Below are positions 1-7,803 of a stretch of 24,607 nt of DNA, one piece after another. The notes beneath the pieces are model-generated. The model was not told the DNA's origin and did not search any database. It saw only the letters and a list, made by a program, of their open reading frames with translations. Made by a program: the position numbers and the translations under genes. Each line of letters starts with the position of its first letter. Position 1 is the stretch's first letter. The DNA comes from a virus: IMG/VR virus record IMGVR_UViG_3300035698_011843, positions 1 to 24,607 of that record; one strand, 5' to 3'.

Positions 1-3000
1 CACCAGGAATAACGCTTAAAATATCTTTAACGACGTCGAATATTTTTTTGATAAAATCAAAAACGCCTTGAATAGCTCCTTCGATAATCTTCAATATCGG
101 TGCGACTAAATTTTCAATAAAACCAACTATTTTTCTCACCCAAACAACTAAAAATTTAAGCTGCATAATCATCCAATCTCCGTAAAATTTAATCAAGACC
201 ATACTCGTTTTAATGATAACCGTTATTACTCTTAACTCAAACAATAATGGTTCTAGTAAAATTTTGATCAGCGGCATTAAATCTGTCAGAACATCGGTTA
301 TTACATCAAAAACAGGCTTTAAAGCTTCGAATATAGGTCCAAGAACCTCAAATATAGCCACTATAATATCTAAAATCAGTTCTATTACGGGCATTAAAAT
401 TTCTAATACAGATTCTATGATGGGCAATATAGCATCTAATAATTTACCTATCGCCATCGCGATTCTTTCAATAAATGGAGCTAGTTTTTTGATGATTTTA
501 GCCATAAATTTAGCAATTGGGACAAGAAGCTTGCCTAATGGCTCCATTAATTCTATCAATGCGTCGCCTAAAATTTTAATTGCTTCTTGAAATCCTTCCG
601 TTCTCATTAGAAGATCTGCGAAAAACCCAACTATCGCACCCACCGGTCCGCCAGCTTGCGCACCTTGAATAGCTCCTCCGACGCCTGGAATTTGTTTAGC
701 TACGTTTGCGCCAAACTCTTCTCCCGCACCTCTAATGGCGTTTTTGCTGAAAAAATCTTTAATATTAAAGTCGCCTATCCCGGAAAAATCAAAATCTTTG
801 CCCGTTTTTTGAATTTTCGCATCAACTATAATACCTTCTTTCGCCGTTTTTTGGACATCTTTTAAGGTTTCGCCAGTTTTTTTAATAGTATCATTAGTTT
901 GTTTTAACTTTTCATCCGCAGTTTCAGCCGCAGTTTTTAACGCTTCGCCAGCGTCATTACTGCTTTGTTCTAAATCTTTAGTATTTTTATTAACTTCTTC
1001 AATTGTGTCTTTAATAACTTGGAAAGATTTATTAACTTTTGGCAGACCGAATACAGCTTCTTTTTCAAATCCTAATAGGTCAGTCTTTAGAATTTCTCCA
1101 AGGTTTCCGAAATGGCCTTTTACTTTAGGAGCTAGCATCGAAAATTCTTTCTCGACGTTGGCTAATTCTTTTTTAACTTTTGCGGGTAACTTGGCGAATT
1201 CTTTTTCAACCGTTTGTTCAACATCCGCTAATTCTTTGACTACATTTCCAAACTCGTTTTTAATCTTATCGCCAAACCCCGAAAAACTACTAAAAATATT
1301 GCCAAAATTATCTTTTACTTTTGTGCCAAATCCCGAAAAACTATTAAAAATATTACCAAACTCAGTACTAAAAAAACTGCCAATCTCATTTAATGACGTC
1401 GATGTCCTATTTTTTGTCTCTTCTAATACCTTCGCTAATTTGTCGCCTAACCTGTCTAAAGCATCAGATAGTTTATCAATAGCCGTAATTGTTTTTACAG
1501 TATTTAATTTTTTTAGCGTTGCGTCTAATGCCCTTGCTCTATTATTAGCTAGTGAAAGCTTTACAGCTGAATCGTTTAATGGCTTTAATGTATTTTTTAA
1601 TTCAGTCTGAGTTTTCTGCAAAGAAACGGTTACTGTATTTCCAGTTAATGTTTTATCAAATGCGGCTGCTTGTTCGTCAGCCTTTTTAAAAGCATCGGCT
1701 ATTTTTTTTTGACTTCCAGACAAGCCACCACTAATCCCAATAATATCTTTAAATCCATTCCATAAACTTGTCAAAGTACCAATTACTTTGCCGTCAATAA
1801 ACTCCACAATAGGTTTTAACGCATCATCTAGCCATGCTGAAAATTGTTTTGATATATCACTAACCCATTGTGTTAATCCAACAAAAATAGGCTCCAAGTC
1901 TTTAATTACACTTGCAAAAACTTGCAACGCTTCTTTGATAACCTTGCTTATGATGTTAAATAAAACCCCTAATACATCTATAACGGGGGGGATTATAGAT
2001 TTAGCTAAATCTATAAGAACCGACACTACCGGACCAATCGTTTCAAATAAAAATTTAAATATGTCCACCACATTCTCAATCGCGGCCTGTATATTTTTAT
2101 TGGAAGTAACTGCATTTGCAATTACCACGGCGAACTCGATAATTTTTTTAGTTAATGGTTCCGTAACCGCAATAACAGATTGAAAAGCTAATTTAACCTT
2201 ATTCCATACTGGAAGGAAGAAATCTATAATATCTCTAGATAATTTAACTACTGTTTTTATTACATTATCAAATACTCTGACCAACCCATTAAATATTTCA
2301 TGTACAATCTCTAATTGAGAAAAACTTTTAAATACTTTGAATATATCAGCTATGACGAAAATAAGACTTTTACTAAATTTCATAAACGTAGTTATAGATG
2401 CGCTAATCCCGTTAAAAATATCAGAGACAAGTCCCCTGTTATTTTTAACAAACGATGTAAATGACTTGGCTAATTCAGTTAAAGACTTAGCTCCTGCCCT
2501 CAATGAACTTTCAAGAATATCGAATATTTCAAGTTTTAACCCAGACATTGCGCTTCCGAAAATAGTTAGATCGCCGTCTAAATTGTCCAGCGAATCAGCA
2601 GCCGATTCTTGAGCTGTCTTAGCTTTTACTAATTTTTTTTCGTAGCCTTCTAATAATGGATTAATATTTTTAATTACTTTAATAAATTTACTACCGGCTT
2701 CTTTGCCAAACAAGGTAAATACCTGCTTACTTGAAATCCCCGCCGCGTTTAGTTTTTTAAATATATCCGTAAGTTTATTCGTCTCTGGATTGATATCCTC
2801 CATGCTTAGGTTTAAGTCGCTTAATACTTCCTGCATCTGATTCGTTGGATCTAATAAATTAGATACAGCCGTCCTGAATGCAGTTCCAGCCAATGTTCCG
2901 CGCAATCCAACATCGGCAAGCAGCGCGATGGTTTTAGTGACTTCATCTAACGGCTGATTTACAGCTGATGCAGTAGACGCCGCGAACTTAAATGCTTCAA

Positions 3001-3541
3001 TAAAATCTCCCATCCCCTGTGTGGAAGAACCAACGCTTTTATTAAAATTATCTACAATTTGTCTAGCGGTTAATCCCTGCTCGCTAAATAATTTAAATCC
3101 GATACCAACGAGGCGTGATGTATCGGCTAAATCAGTTCCTTGCGCAGCCGCCAAATCCATCGCGTCGGCGGCTATGGAGATTGTTTGCGCAGCGTCAAAA
3201 CCAGCGCGTGTTAATTCCTCCATGCCCGCCGCCGCTTGTGTAGCTGTGAAAGCCGTAGTTTCCCCTATGCGCTTGGCTTCCGTTTCAAGTGCTTTAAATT
3301 CTTCAGCGGTAATTTTAGAAATGGACTTTACAATAGACATCTGCTTCGTAAATTCACGCCCTTCTTTAATTACATCGGCGAATGGAGCAGATAACGCGCG
3401 CAAACTTCGGCTAATTAATTCAATACCTTGATTAGCCACGATAATCTGCTTGCCAAATTTATCTAAAACATTCATAAACCCACGTATCGGCTTCGATGCT
3501 TTATCAGCTACGCTTAGAACTACTTGTATGCCTGCGGCCAT
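1..3541 (-). CDS. Tail tape measure protein (3' end cut by window edge)
   Basis: An uninterrupted frame runs from the ATG at 3541 to the left edge: 1180 codons with no stop. It sets tail length and is threaded through the tail tube. Residues about 60-235 resemble the TP901-type tape measure core (PhageMin_Tail), rich in Ala/Thr helices with motifs such as AAAGMEELTRAGFDAAQTI and GTLAGTAFRTAVSN. After that come long alternating hydrophobic and amphipathic helices, then a block of 18-residue repeats near residues 700-800 (units like NSFSGFGTKVKDNFGNIF), then a very hydrophobic Ile/Leu-rich stretch that runs to the edge. The gene starts 3 bases after the chaperone GT frame ends, the usual order in long-tailed phages. 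The TP901 assignment is by remembered pattern; the role is secure from length, composition and position. Confidence 0.9.
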   Translation of the reverse strand, partial: MAAGIQVVLSVADKASKPIRGFMNVLDKFGKQIIVANQGIELISRSLRALSAPFADVIKEGREFTKQMSIVKSISKITAEEFKALETEAKRIGETTAFTATQAAAGMEELTRAGFDAAQTISIAADAMDLAAAQGTDLADTSRLVGIGFKLFSEQGLTARQIVDNFNKSVGSSTQGMGDFIEAFKFAASTASAVNQPLDEVTKTIALLADVGLRGTLAGTAFRTAVSNLLDPTNQMQEVLSDLNLSMEDINPETNKLTDIFKKLNAAGISSKQVFTLFGKEAGSKFIKVIKNINPLLEGYEKKLVKAKTAQESAADSLDNLDGDLTIFGSAMSGLKLEIFDILESSLRAGAKSLTELAKSFTSFVKNNRGLVSDIFNGISASITTFMKFSKSLIFVIADIFKVFKSFSQLEIVHEIFNGLVRVFDNVIKTVVKLSRDIIDFFLPVWNKVKLAFQSVIAVTEPLTKKIIEFAVVIANAVTSNKNIQAAIENVVDIFKFLFETIGPVVSVLIDLAKSIIPPVIDVLGVLFNIISKVIKEALQVFASVIKDLEPIFVGLTQWVSDISKQFSAWLDDALKPIVEFIDGKVIGTLTSLWNGFKDIIGISGGLSGSQKKIADAFKKADEQAAAFDKTLTGNTVTVSLQKTQTELKNTLKPLNDSAVKLSLANNRARALDATLKKLNTVKTITAIDKLSDALDRLGDKLAKVLEETKNRTSTSLNEIGSFFSTEFGNIFNSFSGFGTKVKDNFGNIFSSFSGFGDKIKNEFGNVVKELADVEQTVEKEFAKLPAKVKKELANVEKEFSMLAPKVKGHFGNLGEILKTDLLGFEKEAVFGLPKVNKSFQVIKDTIEEVNKNTKDLEQSSNDAGEALKTAAETADEKLKQTNDTIKKTGETLKDVQKTAKEGIIVDAKIQKTGKDFDFSGIGDFNIKDFFSKNAIRGAGEEFGANVAKQIPGVGGAIQGAQAGGPVGAIVGFFADLLMRTEGFQEAIKILGDALIELMEPLGKLLVPIAKFMAKIIKKLAPFIERIAMAIGKLLDAILPIIESVLEILMPVIELILDIIVAIFEVLGPIFEALKPVFDVITDVLTDLMPLIKILLEPLLFELRVITVIIKTSMVLIKFYGDWMIMQLKFLVVWVRKIVGFIENLVAPILKIIEGAIQGVFDFIKKIFDVVKDILSVIPG

Positions 3542-3543
3542 TT

Positions 3544-3801
3544 TTAACTACTTTTTGAAGATTTTGAAGGCATTTTTTGTTTAATCGCTATTGCGACTTG
3601 TTCTTTAATTAAATTAAAGATTTGAGGAAGATATGCGGGTTGTTCATAATACGATTTATTATCAGGCCAACACCATTGAGTTAAACCGGCGATTCCTTGA
3701 TTATGACATGCATAAAAAACGTTCACCCATGATAATAATGAACGTTCTTTAATTATTGGAATTTCATTAATCGGCAACCCGCGAAGAAACCGCGCTATTG
3801 C
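3544..3801 (-). CDS. Tail assembly chaperone GT extension (-1 frame)
   Basis: This 85-residue frame is probably not translated on its own. It is read after a -1 slip at the AAAAAAG at 3801-3807, giving a 212-residue fusion (127 residues of the G frame plus 85). The frame is open right through the slippery site. Its only local start would be a TTG at 3777 with no Shine-Dalgarno, and that would leave just 77 residues. The sequence has Trp/Cys-rich helices (GIAGLTQWCWPDNKSYY) and a Lys/Ser-rich tail. In lambda-like phages the G and GT proteins bind the tape measure protein and recruit tube subunits during tail assembly. The position, directly between the G frame and the tape measure gene, fits. 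The assignment rests on gene order and the frameshift signal. Confidence 0.8.
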   Translation of the reverse strand, partial: AIARFLRGLPINEIPIIKERSLLSWVNVFYACHNQGIAGLTQWCWPDNKSYYEQPAYLPQIFNLIKEQVAIAIKQKMPSKSSKSS

Positions 3802-3823
3802 TTTTTTGCTTGCTCACTCTCCT
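3780..3823 (-). promoter_or_regulatory. Programmed -1 ribosomal frameshift signal (dnaX-like)
   Basis: Three elements lie in a row on the minus strand. An internal Shine-Dalgarno, AGGAG, is at 3819-3823. After 11 bases comes the slippery heptamer A AAA AAG at 3801-3807, in the correct phase for the G frame (gcA AAA AAG). After 6 bases that include the zero-frame TAG stop (3795-3797) comes a small GC hairpin at 3780-3794 (CGCG, 7-base loop, CGCG). The arrangement matches the E. coli dnaX signal. The hairpin is short, so stimulation may come mostly from the Shine-Dalgarno. Confidence 0.85.
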
Positions 3824-4181
3824 TTTCAGTCAGGTTTGAACCTGTCATCAATGCGCCGATCAATTTTGTTTTCAACGTCAAAAATGCACCTGAATCAATC
3901 GTAAAAATATCTTCAAGCGTTCCATCTCTTAATTTTCCATCTTCTTGAATCTGAAATGTTCCAATCATTTCAACATGGTGAGGGATTATTTCGAGCAAAA
4001 TTTTATCAAGCGCGGGATTGCTAATCATTTGCAATCCAGACGACTGATTATCTTCGCCTTTCATTGACTGATTAGCGAAAGTACCAAGTTTTTCAAGCCC
4101 CGATTGATTCAACGGTTTGATTTTAAACTCGATTCCGTCTAAAATTTCGATGCGAGAATCAAGATTAATTATTAAGGTCAT
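3795..4181 (-). CDS. Tail assembly chaperone G
   Basis: A 128-residue protein between the tail tube gene and the tape measure gene. It starts at an ATG behind an AGGAGT Shine-Dalgarno. It is acidic and helical with no membrane segment. It ends in TAG directly after the frameshift heptamer, which produces the longer GT form. The family role is to chaperone the tape measure protein; G protein is normally absent from the finished virion. If the TAG were read through, the same frame would add only about 14 residues before a TAA. The function is inferred from position and the frameshift architecture, because the sequence itself is poorly conserved in this family. Confidence 0.8.
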   Translation of the reverse strand: MTLIINLDSRIEILDGIEFKIKPLNQSGLEKLGTFANQSMKGEDNQSSGLQMISNPALDKILLEIIPHHVEMIGTFQIQEDGKLRDGTLEDIFTIDSGAFLTLKTKLIGALMTGSNLTEKESEQAKKQ

Positions 4182-4224
4182 ATTTTAAAAACTCCTTAAG
4201 ATTTCATATTTTTTAAATTAATTA

Positions 4225-5196
4225 TTAAATTGGATCGCCATACAGCGGCGCAACGGTATTAACTAGCGTAACTTGGATTGATGTATTGCTAGTTGTACTA
4301 AACAATGCTTGTGCCGTGAACGGAGCTTCGATAATTCCGGGACCGCTTATGCTAGGTTCAACCGATTTAAACTTGATTTTAGGAAAATCAAGAGTTAAAG
4401 CGTTTAGAGAGCTATCGCCAGTCCAATGCATTACTAAAGAATTATTTTGCTGATTAATGAAAGCATCCCAATAGCTATGCTGTTGAAAAATAAAAGTACC
4501 TGCTAATTCAATAGTTTGAAATCCAGTTCTTTTGATTTTATACGGAGTGCTAGACATTTGCAGCGTAAAATTATTTTCAAGATTATTATTAATCGTAACG
4601 GTCATATCTTTGAGGTCCATAACCGCCGCGCCATCAATAGATATACTTGACTGATCCCATCGAAACGGAGCCGCAGTTGGAAATGTCGGACTAGACGCTA
4701 CTTTCTTCGTCATTTCGCCGCCTAGAATGCCTAACGTAGCCGTTAGCAGCTCTCCATTCGCGACGTTCAAAGTAAAAGTATTCCCGCATAAATTGTAATA
4801 AACAGCCGCGCTTCCAACGTCGCGATTAACCTCGATAGTCAGAGGATCAGACGCGCATAATCCGTCAAAATCGGCGGAAGTGCTTTTATAGATATGAGTC
4901 ACTGCACTTGTCACATCGGCAACACTTGTGACGCTTGTACGCAAAGCGGATTTAAAAAAATAATCAAGCGCGGAAGGGCTAGCCTCCATTGTAATGTCAC
5001 CCTCAACTGTGCTCGCTCCATTATAATAGGGAGATTCCGCAAATCTGGCATACATTCCCGCCTCAACTATTTGCTCTTTAGCAAGCGTTATACTCTCTTC
5101 AGTAATTGCAAGTGCTTGCAATGACGCGACATTTGAAGTATTAAAACTTTCCTGAAACGCGAACATCGCATGACCTTTCATTCCATAACCAGCCAT
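4225..5196 (-). CDS. Major tail tube protein
   Basis: A 323-residue protein with a strong GGAGG Shine-Dalgarno ahead of its ATG. It is rich in beta strand, with Thr/Ser/Asn-rich alternation and few long helices. An N-terminal MAGYGMKGHAMFAFQESFNT segment and a two-domain layout resemble the Phage_tube_2 type of tail tube protein, longer than lambda V or SPP1 gp17.1. In the virion it would polymerise into the hollow tube around the tape measure. It lies just upstream of the chaperone pair and tape measure gene, the standard order. The family assignment is by remembered pattern; the tail tube role is well supported by order and composition. Confidence 0.8.
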   Translation of the reverse strand: MAGYGMKGHAMFAFQESFNTSNVASLQALAITEESITLAKEQIVEAGMYARFAESPYYNGASTVEGDITMEASPSALDYFFKSALRTSVTSVADVTSAVTHIYKSTSADFDGLCASDPLTIEVNRDVGSAAVYYNLCGNTFTLNVANGELLTATLGILGGEMTKKVASSPTFPTAAPFRWDQSSISIDGAAVMDLKDMTVTINNNLENNFTLQMSSTPYKIKRTGFQTIELAGTFIFQQHSYWDAFINQQNNSLVMHWTGDSSLNALTLDFPKIKFKSVEPSISGPGIIEAPFTAQALFSTTSNTSIQVTLVNTVAPLYGDPI

Positions 5197-5199
5197 GTT

Positions 5200-5625
5200 T
5201 TATCCCTCCAACTCTTTTTCTTGTTTATGTCCGCAAAGTCTATATCCACCATATTTTGAAGGATAGACCCCGACTCCTTGAATTTGCGTTATGCTTGTAG
5301 CGATATTATTCCCTTGCTGCTCCGACACATGAACGATGCATCCAAAACCAGGAATATCCATAGCTTTCGTCGATTTCATCCACCCTTGCGATTTTGAAGA
5401 CGCTTTCGACAAACAAAGCCATTTTCCAGGATTGCCGTAGACTTCAACGTCAGAGACATTTTGTTTCAGCGTTTTCATATCTACATTGGTTAGAGTTCTT
5501 TCATCATGTTTTTTCTCTATCGCTGGTTTATCCGCAACGATATCCGGCTTTGCTTCCGATTTAAGAATTTTTTCTTTAGCTTCCATCTTCGACGGTCTCC
5601 CCGGCCTCTTTTTCTCTTCCGGCAT
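5200..5625 (-). CDS. Unknown tail-region protein with basic N-terminus
   Basis: A 141-residue protein of unknown function, with an AAGAGG Shine-Dalgarno 6 bases before its ATG. The N-terminal 45 residues are highly charged and probably disordered, including an AT-hook-like KKRPGRPSK at residues 5-13. The C-terminal 80 residues (from GKWLCLSKASSK onward) look like a compact Gly/Ile-rich beta domain. It ends 3 bases before the tail tube start and overlaps the upstream gene by 50 bases, so it is part of the same tail operon. It could be a minor tail or tube-associated protein. The GRPSK patch may bind nucleic acid, but that motif is weak evidence alone. Confidence 0.65.
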   Translation of the reverse strand: MPEEKKRPGRPSKMEAKEKILKSEAKPDIVADKPAIEKKHDERTLTNVDMKTLKQNVSDVEVYGNPGKWLCLSKASSKSQGWMKSTKAMDIPGFGCIVHVSEQQGNNIATSITQIQGVGVYPSKYGGYRLCGHKQEKELEG

Positions 5626-5794
5626 TTTCTACCTCTTCTTTATTAGTTTTAGCAATAGGTTGAATTAAACATGCGCTTAACAACCGTTTTTTTATAACGT
5701 CGTCTCTAATTGTAACCGGCTCATTATTGACGACATAACCGCATAAAGGATTAAAGCCGGACGGTCCTTTCCAGAGAAAGTTTATTTGTTTCAT
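5576..5794 (-). CDS. Small conserved-type tail-region protein
   Basis: A 72-residue protein. Its first part (KGPSGFNPLCGYVVNNEPV, then an acidic helix) follows a pattern often seen in small phage proteins encoded between the tail terminator and tube genes, whose function I do not know. The C-terminal 25 residues are Glu/Lys-rich and probably disordered. There is no good Shine-Dalgarno before the ATG, and the upstream flank carries the promoter of the divergent gene at 5882. The 3' end overlaps the next gene by 50 bases. It is kept as a gene because of its operon position and that N-terminal pattern; the exact start is uncertain. Confidence 0.55.
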   Translation of the reverse strand: MKQINFLWKGPSGFNPLCGYVVNNEPVTIRDDVIKKRLLSACLIQPIAKTNKEEVENAGREKEAGETVEDGS

Positions 5795-5801
5795 TTTTTC
5801 G

Positions 5802-5830
5802 TTGACAGAAAGATTTTAAAAATTAATACT
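5802..5830 (+). promoter_or_regulatory. Putative promoter for the antisense gene at 5882
   Basis: A perfect -35 TTGACA (5802-5807) preceded by a T-rich run, a 17-base spacer, and a -10-like AATACT (5825-5830, four of six matches). It reads rightward against the late operon and overlaps the start of the minus-strand gene at 5794. Upstream context (T-run, then C, then TTGACAGA) resembles the element at 7708-7725. Confidence 0.5.
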
Positions 5831-5881
5831 GATGTTAACAATTCATTAAATGAAATCATAAAATTCAAAAAAGCAAATAAT

Positions 5882-6106
5882 ATGGCTCCATTAGTACCTG
5901 TAATTGTAGGAGAAATAATAAAAAAAGTTTTCCGCCGCGACAAAAAACGAGACAATAAAAATTTAAAATATCAACTAACTCATTATATTCATCAATTACA
6001 ATCAGATTCGCAATCGTTTAAAAATTTTTCACACGATTATGAAGATGGTTATCTAGATGCATGTGAATCTATTAAAAATGAAGTTAACAAAATATTTACA
6101 AATTAA
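5882..6106 (+). CDS. Small antisense accessory protein (moron), unknown
   Basis: A 74-residue protein from the ATG at 5882, the only ATG in frame downstream of the predicted transcription start. The same frame is open from 5786, but that longer start lies upstream of the promoter -35 and is unlikely. It begins with a hydrophobic stretch (MAPLVPVIVGEIIKKVFRR) running into a very basic patch, followed by a helix with aromatic and acidic residues. It has no convincing Shine-Dalgarno. It runs opposite to all neighbours and ends tail-to-tail with the tail terminator gene, sharing the palindromic TTAA. The amphipathic N-terminus could touch the membrane or a partner protein. I do not recognise a family. 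Confidence 0.6.
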   Translation: MAPLVPVIVGEIIKKVFRRDKKRDNKNLKYQLTHYIHQLQSDSQSFKNFSHDYEDGYLDACESIKNEVNKIFTN

Positions 6107-6552
6107 GCGAAAGCCTCTGCCGTAAACGTTAATTCACTCATCAAGAAATCATCACTTTGATTTTGATCTCTATTTAGTGGCGACATAGTAAAGTCAGTCA
6201 CCATTAAAACCGTATTATCAAGCGTTCTGTTGCTATTTATGGCCGTCCAAACATTATCGCGTAAATCGTTTAATTCTCGTATTGACAAGAATTGCTGCTC
6301 AATGTTTTCATAATTTTGAACTTGAACCTCAATTGTTACGCTAATTTCCTGTTTCCACGGTTGCGATATATTAGCGCGATGACCATTGATATTTATGTTT
6401 GGATCAAGTACATTGATCCAATATAGCGTATTATTTGGGTTTGTATTAGTAATCGCGTATTGTTCAACCACTACACCGCAATTAACAAGCGTTTGATTGC
6501 TTGAAAGCGTTGTAAATACTGAATTCATTACATAATTAGTATGAATTGTCAT
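6103..6552 (-). CDS. Tail terminator / minor tail protein
   Basis: A 149-residue protein with no Cys-rich or membrane segment. It has the mixed alpha/beta pattern of tail terminator proteins: an N-terminal helix, an extended strand with aromatic residues (NTLYWINVLDPN), a polar segment (WKQEISVTIEVQVQN), a helix (LRDNVWTAINSNRTL), and a final strand set (LMSELTFTAEAFA). Such proteins cap the tail tube and form the joint with the head. It follows the gpG-like gene and precedes the tube genes, the expected slot. The start is an ATG with only a weak AGAG upstream. The assignment is by order and length rather than a diagnostic motif. Confidence 0.6.
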   Translation of the reverse strand: MTIHTNYVMNSVFTTLSSNQTLVNCGVVVEQYAITNTNPNNTLYWINVLDPNININGHRANISQPWKQEISVTIEVQVQNYENIEQQFLSIRELNDLRDNVWTAINSNRTLDNTVLMVTDFTMSPLNRDQNQSDDFLMSELTFTAEAFA

Positions 6553-6553
6553 T

Positions 6554-7042
6554 TTAACTCTTAATAAAAACGTCTTTCACAAATCCCTTAATGACAGGTT
6601 CAATAATTTTGCGTCCTTGTTTATCATCAGGGAATATTTTTCTTCTAGGGAGAGTTGCTTTCGCCTTCCCAAAAACTTTAATCTTTCGCGGACCGTCTTC
6701 ATGATATTTAGAATAATCTTGCCCGTTGGTTAATTTTCCTTCCTTGTCTGATATATTTCTAAACCATCTTTGTCTTAATTGTCCGCTATCTCTTAATATA
6801 TTAGTTGAATTGGTGGGAGATTTTTTGCGCGTTCTTCTAATTTCCAAGGTTGCAAATGATAATTTTTGCCATCTTAATCTTGAATCATCATGCATAGTTC
6901 CGTTAGCGTTTATATTACGCTTTACCCACGCTTCGTATAATGCGACCATGCGACCATGAACGCCGCGTTTTTGCGACATTTTTTTTTCAATCGTTTTGAG
7001 ACGCTTTGAGAATTTTTTTAGCCCAGTTACTTTGACGGCCAT
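6554..7042 (-). CDS. Virion morphogenesis protein, Mu gpG-like
   Basis: A 162-residue, strongly basic protein resembling the phage virion morphogenesis family (Mu gpG-like tail completion, PF05069). Visible signs are an early basic helix (LKKFSKRLKTIEKKM), the WQKLSFATLEIRR segment, the ILRDSGQLRQRW motif followed by a strand, and a Tyr/His segment (YSKYHEDG) leading into an Arg/Pro stretch (LPRRKIF). Proteins of this family complete the tail or head-tail joint. It lies between the gp36-like gene and the tail terminator, separated from its upstream small gene by 2 bases, so translation is probably coupled. Confidence 0.8.
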   Translation of the reverse strand: MAVKVTGLKKFSKRLKTIEKKMSQKRGVHGRMVALYEAWVKRNINANGTMHDDSRLRWQKLSFATLEIRRTRKKSPTNSTNILRDSGQLRQRWFRNISDKEGKLTNGQDYSKYHEDGPRKIKVFGKAKATLPRRKIFPDDKQGRKIIEPVIKGFVKDVFIKS

Positions 7043-7044
7043 AA

Positions 7045-7221
7045 TTACTTTAGCTCAATTGATTTTTCATCAATGCATTTATTCATCAAGTCCGCATTAA
7101 GTTTTAATAACTGTTCTATTTTAGTTTGTTTATTTGATATTTTATCTAAATTATTTACTACTTGAGTAATTATTTTAGATACATTATCTTTTAAACATAA
7201 AGTCGTTTCTAATTTAGCCAT
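7045..7221 (-). CDS. Small coiled-coil protein of the head-completion operon
   Basis: A 58-residue reading frame that is easy to overlook. Its ATG shares one base with the TAA stop of the gp36-like gene (TAATG), and its stop lies 2 bases before the gpG-like ATG, so it is packed into the operon and probably translationally coupled on both sides. The product is helical, with heptad-like Ile/Leu spacing (VSKIITQVVNNLDKISNK) and two Cys (residues 9 and 49), suggesting a short coiled coil. The function is unknown. Tight fitting between two recognisable genes is the main argument that it is real. Confidence 0.6.
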   Translation of the reverse strand: MAKLETTLCLKDNVSKIITQVVNNLDKISNKQTKIEQLLKLNADLMNKCIDEKSIELK

Positions 7222-7685
7222 TAATAATCATCATCCCATAAGGCTTGAATAAAATCAGGATCAACTCTCTGATTGATCGCTTTTCGCATATCGAAAGTAT
7301 TTTTATAATCTTGAGTAGTGCTCCAAGCATCTAGCCTATTAGCCATTTCCGATTCGGGAAAAATAGCCTCCCCCGACGTTGTGATCATCGGCGCATTTCC
7401 CTTGCAGATATTTTCAACCCGCGACGTTAGAGCATTACGAAGTTCTTCGGAATCTTCCTGATTTCTAGTTCGTTCCAGAATCCCTAAATACGCAAAATGA
7501 ACGCTTAGGTCTTTGGCCGTTTCATTGTTTGAAGAAAACGGCACTGTAAAGCACTTTCCCAAAAACTCATTAACAAGTAATGATCCGTGCGGCAACCAAT
7601 GATTTTCAACTTCCGATTGCGTAATCCTTGGAGATAAATTATAAATAACTATGAAATCGGAATATGTCGCGTATGTTATAGCCAT
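7221..7685 (-). CDS. Head completion protein, Mu gp36-like (DUF1320)
   Basis: A 154-residue, mostly helical acidic protein resembling the DUF1320/gp36 family, whose members start with a Tyr-containing segment (here MAITYATYSDFIVIYN) and form a helical bundle in the head-tail connector. The gene order (gp36-like, small gene, gpG-like, terminator) is typical. The second half carries many Asp/Glu residues and ends in FIQALWDDDY. There is no clear Shine-Dalgarno at the ATG; the upstream side borders an antisense gene, so this part of the operon may depend on readthrough transcription from the right. Confidence is moderate because the family is recognised by pattern. Confidence 0.65.
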   Translation of the reverse strand: MAITYATYSDFIVIYNLSPRITQSEVENHWLPHGSLLVNEFLGKCFTVPFSSNNETAKDLSVHFAYLGILERTRNQEDSEELRNALTSRVENICKGNAPMITTSGEAIFPESEMANRLDAWSTTQDYKNTFDMRKAINQRVDPDFIQALWDDDY

Positions 7686-7707
7686 AAAATCAGGTAATTA
7701 AAAAACA

Positions 7708-7725
7708 TTAATTATTTTCTTGACA
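7708..7725 (+). repeat. 18-base element shared by two antisense genes, copy 1
   Basis: TTAATTATTTTCTTGACA, identical to 22870-22887. It ends in a consensus -35 hexamer and precedes the plus-strand gene at 7804. No good -10 lies at the usual distance (TATATT at 7748 leaves a 22-base spacer), so at this copy its promoter role is less clear than at the other. Confidence 0.7.
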
Positions 7726-7751
7726 GATCAGCCGCTATTCGAAAAACTATA

Positions 7752-7780
7752 TTTAACAAATCGCAATAACGCGATAATAC
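7752..7780 (+). promoter_or_regulatory. Weak alternative promoter for the gene at 7804
   Basis: TTTAAC (7752-7757), a 17-base spacer and TAATAC (7775-7780) would start transcription just before the Shine-Dalgarno at 7791. Both boxes are imperfect, so this is a candidate only. Confidence 0.25.
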
Positions 7781-7803
7781 TCAACATAAGAAAGGAGTCT
7801 AAT

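Noticed and set aside
1271-1378. CRISPR-like direct repeats
   Set aside because: The 54-base repeats are in frame in the tape measure gene and encode a protein repeat; there are no spacers.
213-3431. Several plus-strand open frames opposite the tape measure gene
   Set aside because: They are low-complexity mirror frames of a long minus-strand gene, with no Shine-Dalgarno and no recognisable domains.
3544-3777. Independent gene starting at TTG 3777
   Set aside because: No Shine-Dalgarno, and the frame is open through the slippery heptamer, so a -1 frameshift product explains it better.
5786-5881. Longer start for the plus-strand gene at 5882
   Set aside because: The ATG at 5786 lies upstream of the TTGACA box and would not be in the transcript.
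7720-7803. Longer start for the plus-strand membrane protein
   Set aside because: It would begin within the shared promoter-like 18-mer and lacks a Shine-Dalgarno; the ATG at 7804 has a strong one.
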